This document shows, one piece after another, positions 1 through 8,449 of a stretch of 64,000 bases of DNA. The notes below the pieces were generated by a model that ran no database searches, was not told the origin of the DNA, and worked only from the letters and a program-made list of their open reading frames with translations. Both the position numbers and the translations under genes were made by a program. The number at the start of each line of letters is the position of its first letter. Within the stretch, counting starts at the first letter, position 1. This stretch comes from an uncultured bacterium (GTDB taxonomy: Bacteria > Cyanobacteriota > Vampirovibrionia > Gastranaerophilales > Gastranaerophilaceae): the NCBI GenBank assembly GCA_949297715.1, contig CASFTJ010000003.1, positions 62,001 to 126,000 on the forward strand, written 5' to 3'.

Positions 1-472
1 TAACAGCTGCAATAGCGTTTTTGGATTTTGCGATTGTGCTAATTGTCCGTCTGCTTTGAAGTTTGTCTGATGTTGATAAAGCAGGAGTTAATTCAAGATT
101 ATTGGCAATTTTCAAGTCTGCTTCAATAATATTAATTCTGACAGATCTGCCGTTGTAGTAATTTGTAAGTTTAATATGCTTAACGCCGTCCTGAACATCT
201 GTAATTATGGCTTTGGGATATTTTTCTTTAATGTATTCGTCGAATTTTTTCTTTCTGACTTCAGGAGAAAGTTCGATGAGAATTTTTTCCTTCAAATTTT
301 TAACATCAACAGTTTGGACAGCGTTATGAGCAACGATTACATCATCTGCCATAATTCTTTGCGGCAAAACCATTGCCTGCAAACATACCACCCCTAGAAT
401 AACCGAAAAGCAAAATGCTTTTTCAATTAAGTTTGACATAACCAAATTTTTGCAAGACAAAATAGTATCCAT
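1..472 (-). CDS. Phosphodiester glycosidase (NAGPA-like) domain protein, 3' part outside window
   Basis: Reading leftward from 472, the first 157 codons stay open to the window edge. The N-terminus has a hydrophobic stretch (about residues 20-36, FCFSVILGVVCLQAMVLP) that looks like a signal or anchor. After a charged region comes VRINIIEADLK...LELTPAL, then TISTIAKSKNAIAAV, which matches the start of NAGPA/DUF2233 domains (strand 'V.V.E.DL', then 'I...NAIAAVNGGFF'). The expected NGGFF would lie just beyond the edge. ATG 472 is preferred because GAGG lies 7 bases upstream; an in-frame ATG at 439 is possible. A TTGAGA-17-TACAAT promoter lies about 120 bases upstream. The family removes or modifies sugar-1-phosphodiesters, often on exopolysaccharide; the substrate here is unknown. 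Confidence 0.65.
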   Translation of the reverse strand, partial: MDTILSCKNLVMSNLIEKAFCFSVILGVVCLQAMVLPQRIMADDVIVAHNAVQTVDVKNLKEKILIELSPEVRKKKFDEYIKEKYPKAIITDVQDGVKHIKLTNYYNGRSVRINIIEADLKIANNLELTPALSTSDKLQSRRTISTIAKSKNAIAAV

Positions 473-567
473 AGGTCGACCTCACAGGTTGAAGTATCGG
501 ATACCTTTTTTATTAAAGAGTGGTGTGGGGAATAACACTCATCAAGGGGTGTATAAAAAACCACTTT

Positions 568-587
568 GAGGGCATTTAACGCCCCTC
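568..587 (-). promoter_or_regulatory. Hairpin at the start of the 472 gene's leader
   Basis: On the minus strand GAGGGGC-gttaaat-GCCCTC forms a hairpin that would start at or next to the first transcribed bases of the predicted promoter. A second possible pairing further down the leader (AAAGAGTGGT at 515-524 with ACCACTTT at 560-567) suggests a structured 5' leader of about 115 bases. No known riboswitch class is recognised. Confidence 0.4.
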
Positions 588-594
588 TACTATC

Positions 595-623
595 ATTGTA
601 ACATAAATTAACATATTTCTCAA
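595..623 (-). promoter_or_regulatory. Sigma70-type promoter for the 472 gene
   Basis: The minus strand reads TTGAGA (618-623), 17 bases, TACAAT (595-600). Transcription would start near 588, leaving a leader of about 115 bases before the GAGG ribosome site. Confidence 0.6.
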
Positions 624-690
624 TGGTTAATGTTGCAAAAACAACAAAGATTTTACAAAACTAAATAGAGGCAAAATTACACTTAATCCG

Positions 691-1356
691 CTATCGCCAA
701 GGGTAATTTTTGTTTATTTTCCAACCTGATCTAACTATTAATTCAGCGCAAGTTCTTCCAGTTTGCCGGCATTCATCATTTATGTAATCATCTGTTTTAT
801 CATATCCGTAAGGTTTTATTAAACCATTTTCTGTTCTTACGAATACAAATAAATCAATACCTAGTTTATTGGGCATTCCTCCTGCGTTTAAGTCTACATT
901 AATTAAATTTTCTGAAAATGTTGAATCAATGCCTCCGCCAGTTGAAACTGATATAAAAGTGCCGTCACTTAATATAAAAGGAGCCCTATAATCATTAATT
1001 TCTACACTATAGTCATAGGCTGTACCATTATTTAAAAACCAAGGTTTGTTTGATTTATAACCGCATTGATCATAAGTTTTGCAATAAATAACTTTTTGTA
1101 AATAAGGTTCCCAATAAATTTTAAAATACTCTTCCGCCCCCATATCAAATCCTTGTCCCCAAGATGCATACTCGCCATTTTTAAGTTGAGATTGCATAAA
1201 AGCTTGACTTAATATAGTATAAACCTTCTGTAGATGCACTTCTGTTTGTTTTTTTTTATAACCTTGAATTACTCCAGGCAGTGTCATTGCTGCAACGACA
1301 CCAATTATGCCGATTGTTATAAGTACTTCTGACATTGTAAATGCTTTTTTATACAT
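691..1356 (-). CDS. Stand-alone pseudopilin A (type IV pilin-like, class III signal)
   Basis: This 221-residue protein begins MYKKAFTMSEVLITIGIIG, a prepilin leader: short basic stretch, cleavage before Phe, Glu at mature position 5, then about 20 hydrophobic residues. The residue before the cleavage site is Ala rather than the usual Gly. The globular part carries paired cysteines (CKTYDQC; CRQTGRTC) and a PNKLGIDLFVF strand shared with the pseudopilins at 6688 and 45844. It ends in GWKINKNYPWR, which appears to be the family's C-terminal signature. No pilus assembly genes adjoin it. The gene stands alone, divergent from a small XRE regulator 96 bases away. It is presumably processed by a prepilin peptidase encoded elsewhere and displayed on the envelope; its real role is unknown. 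Confidence 0.85.
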   Translation of the reverse strand: MYKKAFTMSEVLITIGIIGVVAAMTLPGVIQGYKKKQTEVHLQKVYTILSQAFMQSQLKNGEYASWGQGFDMGAEEYFKIYWEPYLQKVIYCKTYDQCGYKSNKPWFLNNGTAYDYSVEINDYRAPFILSDGTFISVSTGGGIDSTFSENLINVDLNAGGMPNKLGIDLFVFVRTENGLIKPYGYDKTDDYINDECRQTGRTCAELIVRSGWKINKNYPWR

Positions 1357-1394
1357 AAATTTCCTTTACTTATATTTATAGCATGTACTAAATA

Positions 1395-1421
1395 ATTATA
1401 ACAAGATATAAATTATGTCAA
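1395..1421 (-). promoter_or_regulatory. Promoter of pseudopilin A
   Basis: The minus strand has a perfect TTGACA (1416-1421) and a perfect TATAAT (1395-1400), with a short spacer of 15 bases. The box region overlaps the likely -35 area of the divergent regulator at 1453. CATGTA (1382-1387) and ACATGT (1422-1427) flank it and are candidate operator halves. Confidence 0.5.
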
Positions 1422-1452
1422 ACATGTAAAAAAAAAATATATAATTTTTAAT

Positions 1453-1656
1453 ATGATAGAATTCAAACTTGACGATTTAATATGGATGCGCAGAACTACT
1501 GCAGAAGAAGTTCATAAAGCAACAGGTATAAGTAATTCCACACTTTCAAATATGCGCACAGGAAAAAACAGAAATGTGAGCTTAAATACGCTAAACTTAC
1601 TTTGCAAATATTTCAAATGCAAAGTTTCGGACATTTTAGAATACAGGGATGACTAG
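1453..1656 (+). CDS. Small XRE/Cro-CI type HTH regulator, divergent to pseudopilin A
   Basis: The 67 residues are almost wholly one HTH_26-type domain. TAEEVHKATGISNSTLSNMR gives the helix-turn-helix, followed by the fifth helix LNTLNLLCKYFKCKVSDILEY typical of YozG-like regulators. There is no effector domain. A perfect TATAAT (1440-1445) ends 7 bases before the ATG and no ribosome site is visible, so the mRNA is probably leaderless. The most likely targets are its own promoter and that of the divergent pseudopilin, by the usual logic of divergent regulator pairs (inference). Confidence 0.8.
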   Translation: MIEFKLDDLIWMRRTTAEEVHKATGISNSTLSNMRTGKNRNVSLNTLNLLCKYFKCKVSDILEYRDD

Positions 1657-1659
1657 CAA

Positions 1660-3945
1660 TTAATCCAAATCAACAGGTTCTCTTAAGATTTTATCAATAG
1701 CTTCTCTTGCTGTAAACACAAGAGCTTCCGGTACATTTTCAATTGTTGTAAACTGCCTTAAAACATCGACTACTCGCTTAAACGCTCTTACAATATCGCC
1801 TTCTCCGATGTCTATTTGCTCGTTAATTGACTCCCATTCTGCACCTTCTACCCAAAGTTCAATCAGAGATGAAAAATACGGATTTATATATAATGGCGCA
1901 TCAACATCGTAATTATTTTGAACTTTTTCGATTTTTCTTTTTATATTGCGGATAAGATTTAAGGTTTTTCTGACGGGTTCAGAAAACGGGATATAAGGAA
2001 TTTCTATTCTTAAATCTTCTGTTACAACGGCACAAATTACGGCTGATAATTGTGACGGCGTCAAGCTTTCCAAGACGCCTGAAAAAATAATTTCAGCAAG
2101 ATAAAGTTCGTTTTCAGAACGGATTTGAGAAGTTGTGATACCTTTTGCGGTCGGATAATCGTTTTCAAGATAACCAAAATCCGCTAATACACTTCTATGT
2201 GATAAGAATTTATTCCAGAAAATATCACGCTGTTTTTCGACTTCTTTTTCAAGCTTTTTTTGTTTTAAATTTAATCGCCCGATAACTTCAATGTTTTTAG
2301 AATGTTTTTTATACATTTTGCAGATGTCGCAGTGAAATTCGTGCATTTTTGCAAGCATTGCTTTGGTTTCGCGTCCAAATTGAACAGCTTCAGGTGAAAG
2401 CGGTCGATTTTTAGCCTTTTCCTGTTTGCAGATTTTTTTGTAAGTTTGACGGTTTTGGACGTAGATATTTCGTATTTTGTCGTATTCAATTAAATCTTCG
2501 TCTGAATATTTATAAGGGCAGGCAAAACTTCTTTCCTGTATTTCACGTTTATTAAGTTCAATTTGCTTTAAAATAGGATGAAGTCGTGTGCCTGTTGAAA
2601 AGTATCCAAAGCTTTTTAAGATTAATTCTTTAGCTTCATCAAGGCTGAATCTTTGTAAAAGATTTAATACCATTGAATAGCTTGGAGAAAACCTGCTCTC
2701 AAGCGGATTGGCGTCACTTAGAACAAGTTCTGCGACTTCTTCTGGCGTTTGAAAAGGAGAGCCGACAATTGTAACATAGCCAACTTCATCCATTCCGCGT
2801 CTTCCTGCTCGTCCTGACATCTGAAGAAATTCACTTGCAGTCAGCATTCTGTGTCCGCTGTCTGTTCGTTTGCTTGTAGAACTTATTACAGTTGAGCGGG
2901 CTGGCATATTTATGCCGGCTGCAAGGGTTTCTGTTGCAAAAACTACCTTAATAAGCCCTTTTTGAAATAACTTTTCCACTAATAATTTCCAGGATGGCAA
3001 AAGCCCTGCATGATGTGATGCTACACCGCAGAGAAGATATTCTATATGCTTGTTATTATAAAGATACGGATTTTCCGCGATATATTCATCAATAAATTGT
3101 CTGATTTGCGCTCTTTCGGCATTTGTTACAAGCTCTAACCCCGCGCATTTTTCCATTTGTTCATCACATTTGCGGCGGGAAAAAGTAAAATAAATTGCAG
3201 GAAGCATATCATTCTGCTGTAAATTCCTCACAACTTCTTTTACGTATGTTTTTTGCTTCATTTTTCCGTGAGCAAACTTCTTTTTCTCCGGCTTAATTTT
3301 GTTATTCAAAGCGCCTGATGGCGTAAGAAGCGGAAGAAGTTTATAAGGTTGAGAACTGTCAAAATAGTAGAATTTCAGAGGAACAGGACGAAAATCCGTA
3401 TTTACAAGCTCTGTTTTAGAATGAACCGTATTAATCCAATCTGTCAATTCATCAGCGTTAGCAACAGTTGCCGAAAGCGCAATTATCTGAACATTTGTCG
3501 GACAGTAAATTATACTTTCCTCCCAAACAGTCCCTCTTTGCTCATCATTCATATAGTGAACTTCGTCCAATACAACGTATCTCACATCTTTCATATTGTC
3601 GGCAACAGCTCCGAAATTTGTTCCGTAAAGCATATTTCTGAAAACTTCAGTTGTCATAACCACAATCTGCGCATTACGATTTATTGAAGTGTCACCTGTT
3701 AAAAGTCCTACTTTATCCTGACCGAATTTAGCGGCAAAATCGTAAAACTTTTGGTTAGAAAGGGCTTTTAAAGGGGTTGTATAAAAGACTCTTGTACTGT
3801 TTTCCAAAGCTCTATGAATTGCGTGTTCTGCAATCACAGTCTTGCCTGCTCCAGTTGGTGCGCAAACAACTACACTTTTCCCGTTATCTATAAAATTACA
3901 AGCTTCTTTTTGAAATTCGTCCAGTTCAAATGGAAATTCGTACAT
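1660..3945 (-). CDS. Ski2-like DExH-box RNA helicase
   Basis: This 761-residue superfamily II helicase has Walker A APTGAGKT at 29-36, DEVH at 127-130, motif III SAT, and QMSGRAGRRGMD (motif VI) near 380. The C-terminal third resembles the insert plus DSHCT helical region of Mtr4/Ski2-type enzymes, as found in cyanobacterial and actinobacterial homologues that act in RNA turnover or rRNA processing. The ATG at 3945 has AAGGG a few bases upstream, and a TATAAT-like box lies farther up. It ends 3 bases past the end of the convergent HTH gene. Helicase assignment is firm; the RNA substrate is not known. Confidence 0.88.
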   Translation of the reverse strand: MYEFPFELDEFQKEACNFIDNGKSVVVCAPTGAGKTVIAEHAIHRALENSTRVFYTTPLKALSNQKFYDFAAKFGQDKVGLLTGDTSINRNAQIVVMTTEVFRNMLYGTNFGAVADNMKDVRYVVLDEVHYMNDEQRGTVWEESIIYCPTNVQIIALSATVANADELTDWINTVHSKTELVNTDFRPVPLKFYYFDSSQPYKLLPLLTPSGALNNKIKPEKKKFAHGKMKQKTYVKEVVRNLQQNDMLPAIYFTFSRRKCDEQMEKCAGLELVTNAERAQIRQFIDEYIAENPYLYNNKHIEYLLCGVASHHAGLLPSWKLLVEKLFQKGLIKVVFATETLAAGINMPARSTVISSTSKRTDSGHRMLTASEFLQMSGRAGRRGMDEVGYVTIVGSPFQTPEEVAELVLSDANPLESRFSPSYSMVLNLLQRFSLDEAKELILKSFGYFSTGTRLHPILKQIELNKREIQERSFACPYKYSDEDLIEYDKIRNIYVQNRQTYKKICKQEKAKNRPLSPEAVQFGRETKAMLAKMHEFHCDICKMYKKHSKNIEVIGRLNLKQKKLEKEVEKQRDIFWNKFLSHRSVLADFGYLENDYPTAKGITTSQIRSENELYLAEIIFSGVLESLTPSQLSAVICAVVTEDLRIEIPYIPFSEPVRKTLNLIRNIKRKIEKVQNNYDVDAPLYINPYFSSLIELWVEGAEWESINEQIDIGEGDIVRAFKRVVDVLRQFTTIENVPEALVFTAREAIDKILREPVDLD

Positions 3946-4055
3946 CTTTTACCCTTAAAAACTATTCTATTATAATTATATCACATTTTGTAAATAAAAA
4001 TCGTTTAAAGTAAACTTTTGTTTTACAATGAAATTATTTAAAATAGGAGAAAAAA

Positions 4056-4430
4056 ATGCAAGTAAACTTAAATACACAAAATTATGCCCCGAAATTTGGT
4101 ATGGCTTTTAAAGTGCCGGACGCACAAAAAACGAATGTTCAAAATTATTTAATTAAGCATATTGAAAGAATTGAAGATACCGTAAAATTAAATAAATTCA
4201 TTGAATCTCAAAAAAATAACCCTGCTGATATATATTTATTAACGGAAGGTATAAAAAACTCTGCGAGTGAAAAATTTAAAGCAGTTATTGGAGGAAGAGA
4301 AATTATAGGGAAAAATCCGCTTAAGGTTATTCAAAAAGCCGTCGGTTATGCAAACAAAGAATATAATGAAAAAATGGCACATGAAGCGAAATACTTAGGT
4401 TTGCTTAATGTTATATCAAAATTAATGTGA
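4056..4430 (+). CDS. Hypothetical 124-residue protein
   Basis: I do not recognise a domain. The gene has a clear ribosome site (AGGAG, 7 bases before ATG) and ends before a strong terminator, so it is probably real and monocistronic. The N-terminus MQVNLNTQNYAPKFGM resembles the 'short polar stretch then aromatic-Gly' starts seen at 34526 (INFQG) and 59380 (SFTG). The rest is charged and helical, without a membrane segment; KNPADIYLLTEGIKNSASEKFKA hints at a compact alpha/beta fold in the middle. Confidence 0.65.
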   Translation: MQVNLNTQNYAPKFGMAFKVPDAQKTNVQNYLIKHIERIEDTVKLNKFIESQKNNPADIYLLTEGIKNSASEKFKAVIGGREIIGKNPLKVIQKAVGYANKEYNEKMAHEAKYLGLLNVISKLM

Positions 4431-4464
4431 TATTGATTAAATTTTAACAAGCAATTATAGACAC

Positions 4465-4492
4465 AAAAAAGCTCCAAGTTAGGAGCTTTTTT
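4465..4492. terminator. Bidirectional terminator between 4056 gene and serS
   Basis: AAAAAA-GCTCC-aagtta-GGAGC-TTTTTT works in both directions and separates two convergent genes. Confidence 0.85.
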
Positions 4493-4512
4493 AAGTAATA
4501 TTTTTTAATTTA

Positions 4513-5778
4513 TTATATTTTATCAAATCCTGTATATTTTCTAAGAACTTCAGGAATAATAATTGTACCGTCTTTTTGCTGGTAATTTTCAACAATAGCT
4601 GCAAAAGTTCTGCCGACTGCAAGCCCTGAGCCGTTAATTGTGTGAACAAGTCTTGTTTTTCCGGTTGCTTTTTCTCTGTAGCGGATATTTGCGCGTCTTG
4701 CCTGATAATCACCGTAATTTGAACAGCTTGAAATTTCTTTATAAGTTCCGTAAGACGGCATCCAAACCTCCAAATCCCAGCATTTGTTTGCTGAAAATCC
4801 GATATCTGCTGTGCAAAGTGCTTCTCTGCGGTATGGAAGTTCCAGTAATTGAAGCATTTTCTCAGCATCTTCAGTTAATTTTTCGTGCTCATCTTTGCTT
4901 GTTTCAGGAGTTGTAAGTTTTACCAACTCAACTTTATTAAACTGGTGAACACGGATTAAGCCTCTTGTATCTTTACCTGCAGAACCCGCTTCACGACGGA
5001 AACAAGGAGTGTAGGCTGTCATATATTTGGGCAAATCATCTTCCGATAAAATTTCACCCGCATAAATGTTTGTCACAGGAACTTCTGCTGTCGGAATAAG
5101 GTATAAATCTTCATCAACACATTTGTACATATCTTCGGCAAACTTCGGCAACTGTCCTGTGCCTGTCATTGTTGCGGCATTTGCCATAAACGGCGGCAAT
5201 ACTTCTTCATACCCTTGTTCTCCGCAGTGATAGTCAAGGAAGAAATTTATAATCGCTCTTTCTAATTTAGCACCTTTGCCTCTGTAGAGAGTAAAACGGC
5301 TTTGAGAAAGCTTCACGCCTCGTTCAAAATCAACAAGCCCTTTTTCTTCGCACAAATCCCAGTGAGCTTTAAATTCAAAATCAAATTTTCTCGGCTCACC
5401 CCACTTGTAAACTTCAACGTTATCATCTTCTGAAGCTCCGATTGGAGTTGTTTCATCAGGAATATTTGGGATATGTAATAAAATATCACGCTGTTTTTCG
5501 TCAAGTTCAGTTTGTTTTTCTTCTAAAGCTTTGATATCATCTCCGATTTTACGAACTTCTTCCTGCACAGCATCAGTGTTTTCGCCCTTTTTCTTTAATT
5601 CACCGATCATTTGCGAATCTTTTTTGCGTTTTGCTCTTAAATCATCGGCTTGAGTCTGAATTTTTCTTCTTTCTTCATCAATCTTAATAACTTCATCAAT
5701 AGAAAGTTCAGGGTTACGTCTTTTTAAAAGTTCGTTTATTTTTTCGGGATTTTCTCGGATTAGTTTAATATCAAGCAT
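4513..5778 (-). CDS. serS: Seryl-tRNA synthetase
   Basis: The 421-residue length and order match class II SerRS. An N-terminal coiled-coil arm (about 30-105) binds tRNA-Ser. The catalytic core has motif 2 [21 protein letters not shown] and motif 3 with [16 protein letters not shown] near the C-terminus. It charges tRNA-Ser (and tRNA-Sec if present) in the cytoplasm. The ATG has AGAGG upstream. A good promoter at 5815-5843 gives a short leader without T-box features. Confidence 0.97.
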   Translation of the reverse strand: MLDIKLIRENPEKINELLKRRNPELSIDEVIKIDEERRKIQTQADDLRAKRKKDSQMIGELKKKGENTDAVQEEVRKIGDDIKALEEKQTELDEKQRDILLHIPNIPDETTPIGASEDDNVEVYKWGEPRKFDFEFKAHWDLCEEKGLVDFERGVKLSQSRFTLYRGKGAKLERAIINFFLDYHCGEQGYEEVLPPFMANAATMTGTGQLPKFAEDMYKCVDEDLYLIPTAEVPVTNIYAGEILSEDDLPKYMTAYTPCFRREAGSAGKDTRGLIRVHQFNKVELVKLTTPETSKDEHEKLTEDAEKMLQLLELPYRREALCTADIGFSANKCWDLEVWMPSYGTYKEISSCSNYGDYQARRANIRYREKATGKTRLVHTINGSGLAVGRTFAAIVENYQQKDGTIIIPEVLRKYTGFDKI

Positions 5779-5814
5779 TTCTGACCTCTTTCATCTTATT
5801 TTTTCAGCAAAAAT

Positions 5815-5843
5815 ATTATAGTTTAAAGATATATTATAATCAA
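5815..5843 (-). promoter_or_regulatory. serS promoter
   Basis: Minus strand TTGATT (5838-5843), 17-base spacer, perfect TATAAT (5815-5820), about 30 bases from the serS ATG. Confidence 0.65.
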
Positions 5844-5925
5844 GATTTAATCACGCTAACCTTAAATCTAAAGATTGATTGCATTTTTGACAAAAAAATG
5901 CATAATAAGTATAGGGAGAATGTGT

Positions 5926-6258
5926 ATGCAGATGTTTAAGAAATTGGTTTCTAAAATGAATAGTCAAAGAAAGCAAAAAGCCGTTCAGGGCATGCTTAAT
6001 CCTCTTGTTTGCGATGTTGATGAAAACAAAAATGAATTTTTGGACAAGCTTTCAAGACAGGCTCTTCAAATGTTTGAGAAAAAATGCGACATTAAAAATT
6101 TTTCAAAATTAGTTCTTTCTGATCCTGAAAATACATCTCACATCGAAATGACTCAGGAAATGATTAAGCAGGGCAAGATTACGGATCCGTTTGAGGATGA
6201 AAAGCTTGCTGAACTTGCTGACAATGAGAAATTTTTAAAGGATCTCGGACTTTTATAA
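5926..6258 (+). CDS. Hypothetical 110-residue protein
   Basis: No family is recognised. An earlier in-frame ATG exists at 5875, but AGGGAGA at 5912-5918 points to ATG 5926 (MQMFKKLVSKM). The protein is small, soluble and helical, with a basic N-terminal third and an acidic C-terminal half (FEDEKLAELADNEKFLKDLGLL). A TTGACA at 5887-5892 lies upstream. Its stop overlaps the end of the convergent HTH gene by 6 bases. Confidence 0.6.
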   Translation: MQMFKKLVSKMNSQRKQKAVQGMLNPLVCDVDENKNEFLDKLSRQALQMFEKKCDIKNFSKLVLSDPENTSHIEMTQEMIKQGKITDPFEDEKLAELADNEKFLKDLGLL

Positions 6259-6567
6259 TATCTCGACAAGTCTGTAGATAACTTTTAATTGTTCAGATTT
6301 CAAATAAGGCAGTCTGCTTTGAATAGAATTGATTAATTCTTCGTCAGTTTTTTCCAGATACTCAAAATCAAAAAGCTCTTTTAATTCAACATTAAGAGCT
6401 TGAGAGATTTTCAATAAAGAAGATGATGGAAAAGTGTTTCCGCATTCAATATTACTAATACTTCGTCTGTCCAAAGAAAGCATTTCCGCAAAACTTTCCT
6501 GTGACAAGTTCTGTTTTTTACGAAGTTCTCTAATCTTAGCCCCTAGCTTAACCTTTAATGTGTCCAT
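6253..6567 (-). CDS. XRE-family HTH regulator, divergent to pseudopilin B
   Basis: 104 residues. An N-terminal HTH_3 domain spans about 5-60 (IRELRKKQNLSQESFAEML, then RRSISNIECGNTFPSSSLLKIS), followed by a roughly 40-residue helical tail that may dimerise. It sits back to back with pseudopilin B. TATTAT (6574-6579) ends exactly 6 bases before the ATG and TTATAA lies 17 bases further up, with no ribosome site, so a leaderless mRNA is likely. A 20-bp palindrome (6585-6604) covers the spacer and -35 box, fitting autorepression. Confidence 0.85.
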   Translation of the reverse strand: MDTLKVKLGAKIRELRKKQNLSQESFAEMLSLDRRSISNIECGNTFPSSSLLKISQALNVELKELFDFEYLEKTDEELINSIQSRLPYLKSEQLKVIYRLVEIL

Positions 6568-6584
6568 ATTATGATAATACCTTA

Positions 6585-6604
6585 CTTTATAAATATTTAT
6601 AAGG
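6585..6604. promoter_or_regulatory. Candidate operator palindrome between XRE regulator and pseudopilin B
   Basis: CTTTATAAATATTTATAAGG is a 20-bp dyad with one mismatched pair. It overlaps the -35 region of the leaderless regulator promoter and lies upstream of the pseudopilin promoter (TTGCTA-17-TACGAT). It is A+T-rich, so chance is possible, but its position suits an XRE operator. Confidence 0.45.
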
Positions 6605-6687
6605 AAAATTATCGGGCATATCTTTTTATATTGCTAAATATTATTTCTCATGATACGATAAAATAGGAAATAAAAGACGGAGGTTGT

Positions 6688-7380
6688 ATGCAAAAAAGAT
6701 GTGCCTTTACGATGGCAGAAGTTTTGATAACGTTGGGGATATTGGGAATTGTAATTGCTATGACAATGCCGATGTTAATGGGTGAATATCGAAAAAAGAC
6801 TGTAGAAGTGAGGTTAAAGAAATTTTATTCCGCTGCAAATCAGGCAATAGAATTATCAGAGGTAAAAAACGGTCCCAAGGAATACTGGTTTACTTGTACA
6901 GATGGTTTGCAAGAGGCTGATAGCCCTACTATGTCTTGTGAAACTTGGTACAATATTTACCTAAAAAATTATTTAAATACTTTAAAGGTGGAACATTTTG
7001 ACAATAAATATCAAAATACAGCTGCATATTTTGAAGATGGAAGCCTTATGGTAATAAAGTCAGGTTATGATATATATTTTTATCCGTATGCAAAGGATTT
7101 TGATAAAGATAAATTTTTTCAACAAAGTGATGATGGTGCATTGTCAAGACCGGATTCTGGGAGAAAGTTTTTTGCATTTGCTTTTAGACCAAATAGTACA
7201 AGCGTTAGGGCTATAGCATACAAAAACAAAGGAATTGAACCATATAAAACTTTATACTGTGAAAATAAGGTTCAATCGGATGGGAAAACAGAACTTGTAT
7301 GTAATAGTCTTACTCGTGAGGAATTATTGAATCACCCAAGTTATGGTTGTAACAAAGAATCTCCGTATAAGGTATATTGA
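6688..7380 (+). CDS. Stand-alone pseudopilin B, C-terminus apparently frameshifted
   Basis: 230 residues starting MQKRCAFTMAEVLITLGILG, the prepilin leader with Ala before the cleavage site and Glu at mature position 5. GGAGG lies 4 bases before the ATG. The globular domain has several Cys residues. The reading frame stops at 7380 after SPYKVY. In the -1 frame, from codon GGT at 7371, the sequence continues ILTALIQLNNWKIPDDYPFKF to a stop at 7437-7439, closely matching the GWKINKNYPWR end of pseudopilin A. The ancestral gene therefore probably ran to 7439, and one base was lost or misread near 7369-7373. Confidence 0.8.
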   Translation: MQKRCAFTMAEVLITLGILGIVIAMTMPMLMGEYRKKTVEVRLKKFYSAANQAIELSEVKNGPKEYWFTCTDGLQEADSPTMSCETWYNIYLKNYLNTLKVEHFDNKYQNTAAYFEDGSLMVIKSGYDIYFYPYAKDFDKDKFFQQSDDGALSRPDSGRKFFAFAFRPNSTSVRAIAYKNKGIEPYKTLYCENKVQSDGKTELVCNSLTREELLNHPSYGCNKESPYKVY

Positions 7381-7456
7381 CAGCATTAATCCAGTTAAAT
7401 AATTGGAAAATTCCTGATGATTATCCGTTTAAATTCTAAATAATATAAGACTAAAA

Positions 7457-8449
7457 TCAAAGATTTTTAATAATTTCATCAGCGAACTCTTTAGTACCTA
7501 GGTTTCCGCCTAAGTCGGCTGTCATTTTTCCGCTTTTAAGAGTCTTAAACAATGCTTTTTCAATTTTTTGTGCATGGTCAAATTCATTAATATATTTAAG
7601 CATTTCAATAGCTGATAATAAAAGAGCCGTCGGATTTGCTTTATTTTGCCCCTTTATGTCAGGAGCCGAACCGTGAACAGGTTCAAACACAGCGCAATCA
7701 AGCCCGATATTTGCGCCCTGAGCAACCCCGAGCCCTCCGATTAATCCGGCACAAAGATCCGATACTATGTCTCCGTATAAATTCGGTAAGACTAAAACAT
7801 CAAACTGTTCAGGCTTTTGGACAAGCTGCATGCAAAGATTATCAACAAGAATTTCACGCTGATTAATTTGCGGGTAATCTTTGGCGACTTCACGATAAGT
7901 ATTTAAGAATAATCCGTCAGAAAGCTTCATAATATTAGCTTTTGTAACAACGCAAACCTCTTTTCTTCCGTTTTTAACAGCATAATCAAATGCAAACCTG
8001 CAGATTCTTTCAGTCGCTTTTTTAGTTATAATTTTTATGCTTTCAGCGGTATTTTCATCAACTTGACGCTCAATTCCCGCATATAAATCTTCGGTATTTT
8101 CTCTGACAACCACAATATCAACATTATCAAAGCGCGTTTTAATATTCGGTAAATTTTTGCAGGGACGAAGATTTGCATATAAATCAAGTTCCTTGCGCAA
8201 CTGAACATTAACTGATCTGAACCCTTTACCGATAGGCGTTGTAACAGGAGCTTTCAGGGCAATTTTGTTTTTTCGGATAGAATTAAGTACACGCTCAGGA
8301 AGCGGAACGCCTTCTTTTTTAATTACGTCTTCTCCTGCTGTTTGCAAATCCCAGTTAATTTTCAATCCCGATGCCTCAATAATTTTTACGACAGCATCAC
8401 ATATTTCAGGCCCGATCCCATCACCGTTAATTAATGTTATATTATGCAT
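7457..8449 (-). CDS. NAD-type isocitrate dehydrogenase (isocitrate/isopropylmalate dehydrogenase family)
   Basis: The 330 residues form a complete short-type decarboxylating dehydrogenase. NGDGIGPEI opens the fold; SVNVQLRKELDLYANLRPCK and VVRENTEDLYAGIE are the substrate-binding segments, the latter typical of isocitrate rather than isopropylmalate enzymes; VLPNLYGDIVSDL contributes metal-binding Asp residues; and HGSAPDIKGQNKANPTA lies in the cofactor region. It probably makes 2-oxoglutarate for glutamate synthesis. The ATG directly follows the stop codon of the small gene upstream (TAA-ATG), so the two are co-transcribed. Homoisocitrate or isopropylmalate activity is a less likely alternative. 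Confidence 0.85.
   Translation of the reverse strand: MHNITLINGDGIGPEICDAVVKIIEASGLKINWDLQTAGEDVIKKEGVPLPERVLNSIRKNKIALKAPVTTPIGKGFRSVNVQLRKELDLYANLRPCKNLPNIKTRFDNVDIVVVRENTEDLYAGIERQVDENTAESIKIITKKATERICRFAFDYAVKNGRKEVCVVTKANIMKLSDGLFLNTYREVAKDYPQINQREILVDNLCMQLVQKPEQFDVLVLPNLYGDIVSDLCAGLIGGLGVAQGANIGLDCAVFEPVHGSAPDIKGQNKANPTALLLSAIEMLKYINEFDHAQKIEKALFKTLKSGKMTADLGGNLGTKEFADEIIKNL

Noticed and set aside
176-397. Plus-strand frame of 73 codons
   Set aside because: It is antisense to the NAGPA-like gene, which has a promoter, a ribosome site and family similarity; the plus frame has a Phe-rich composition typical of shadows.
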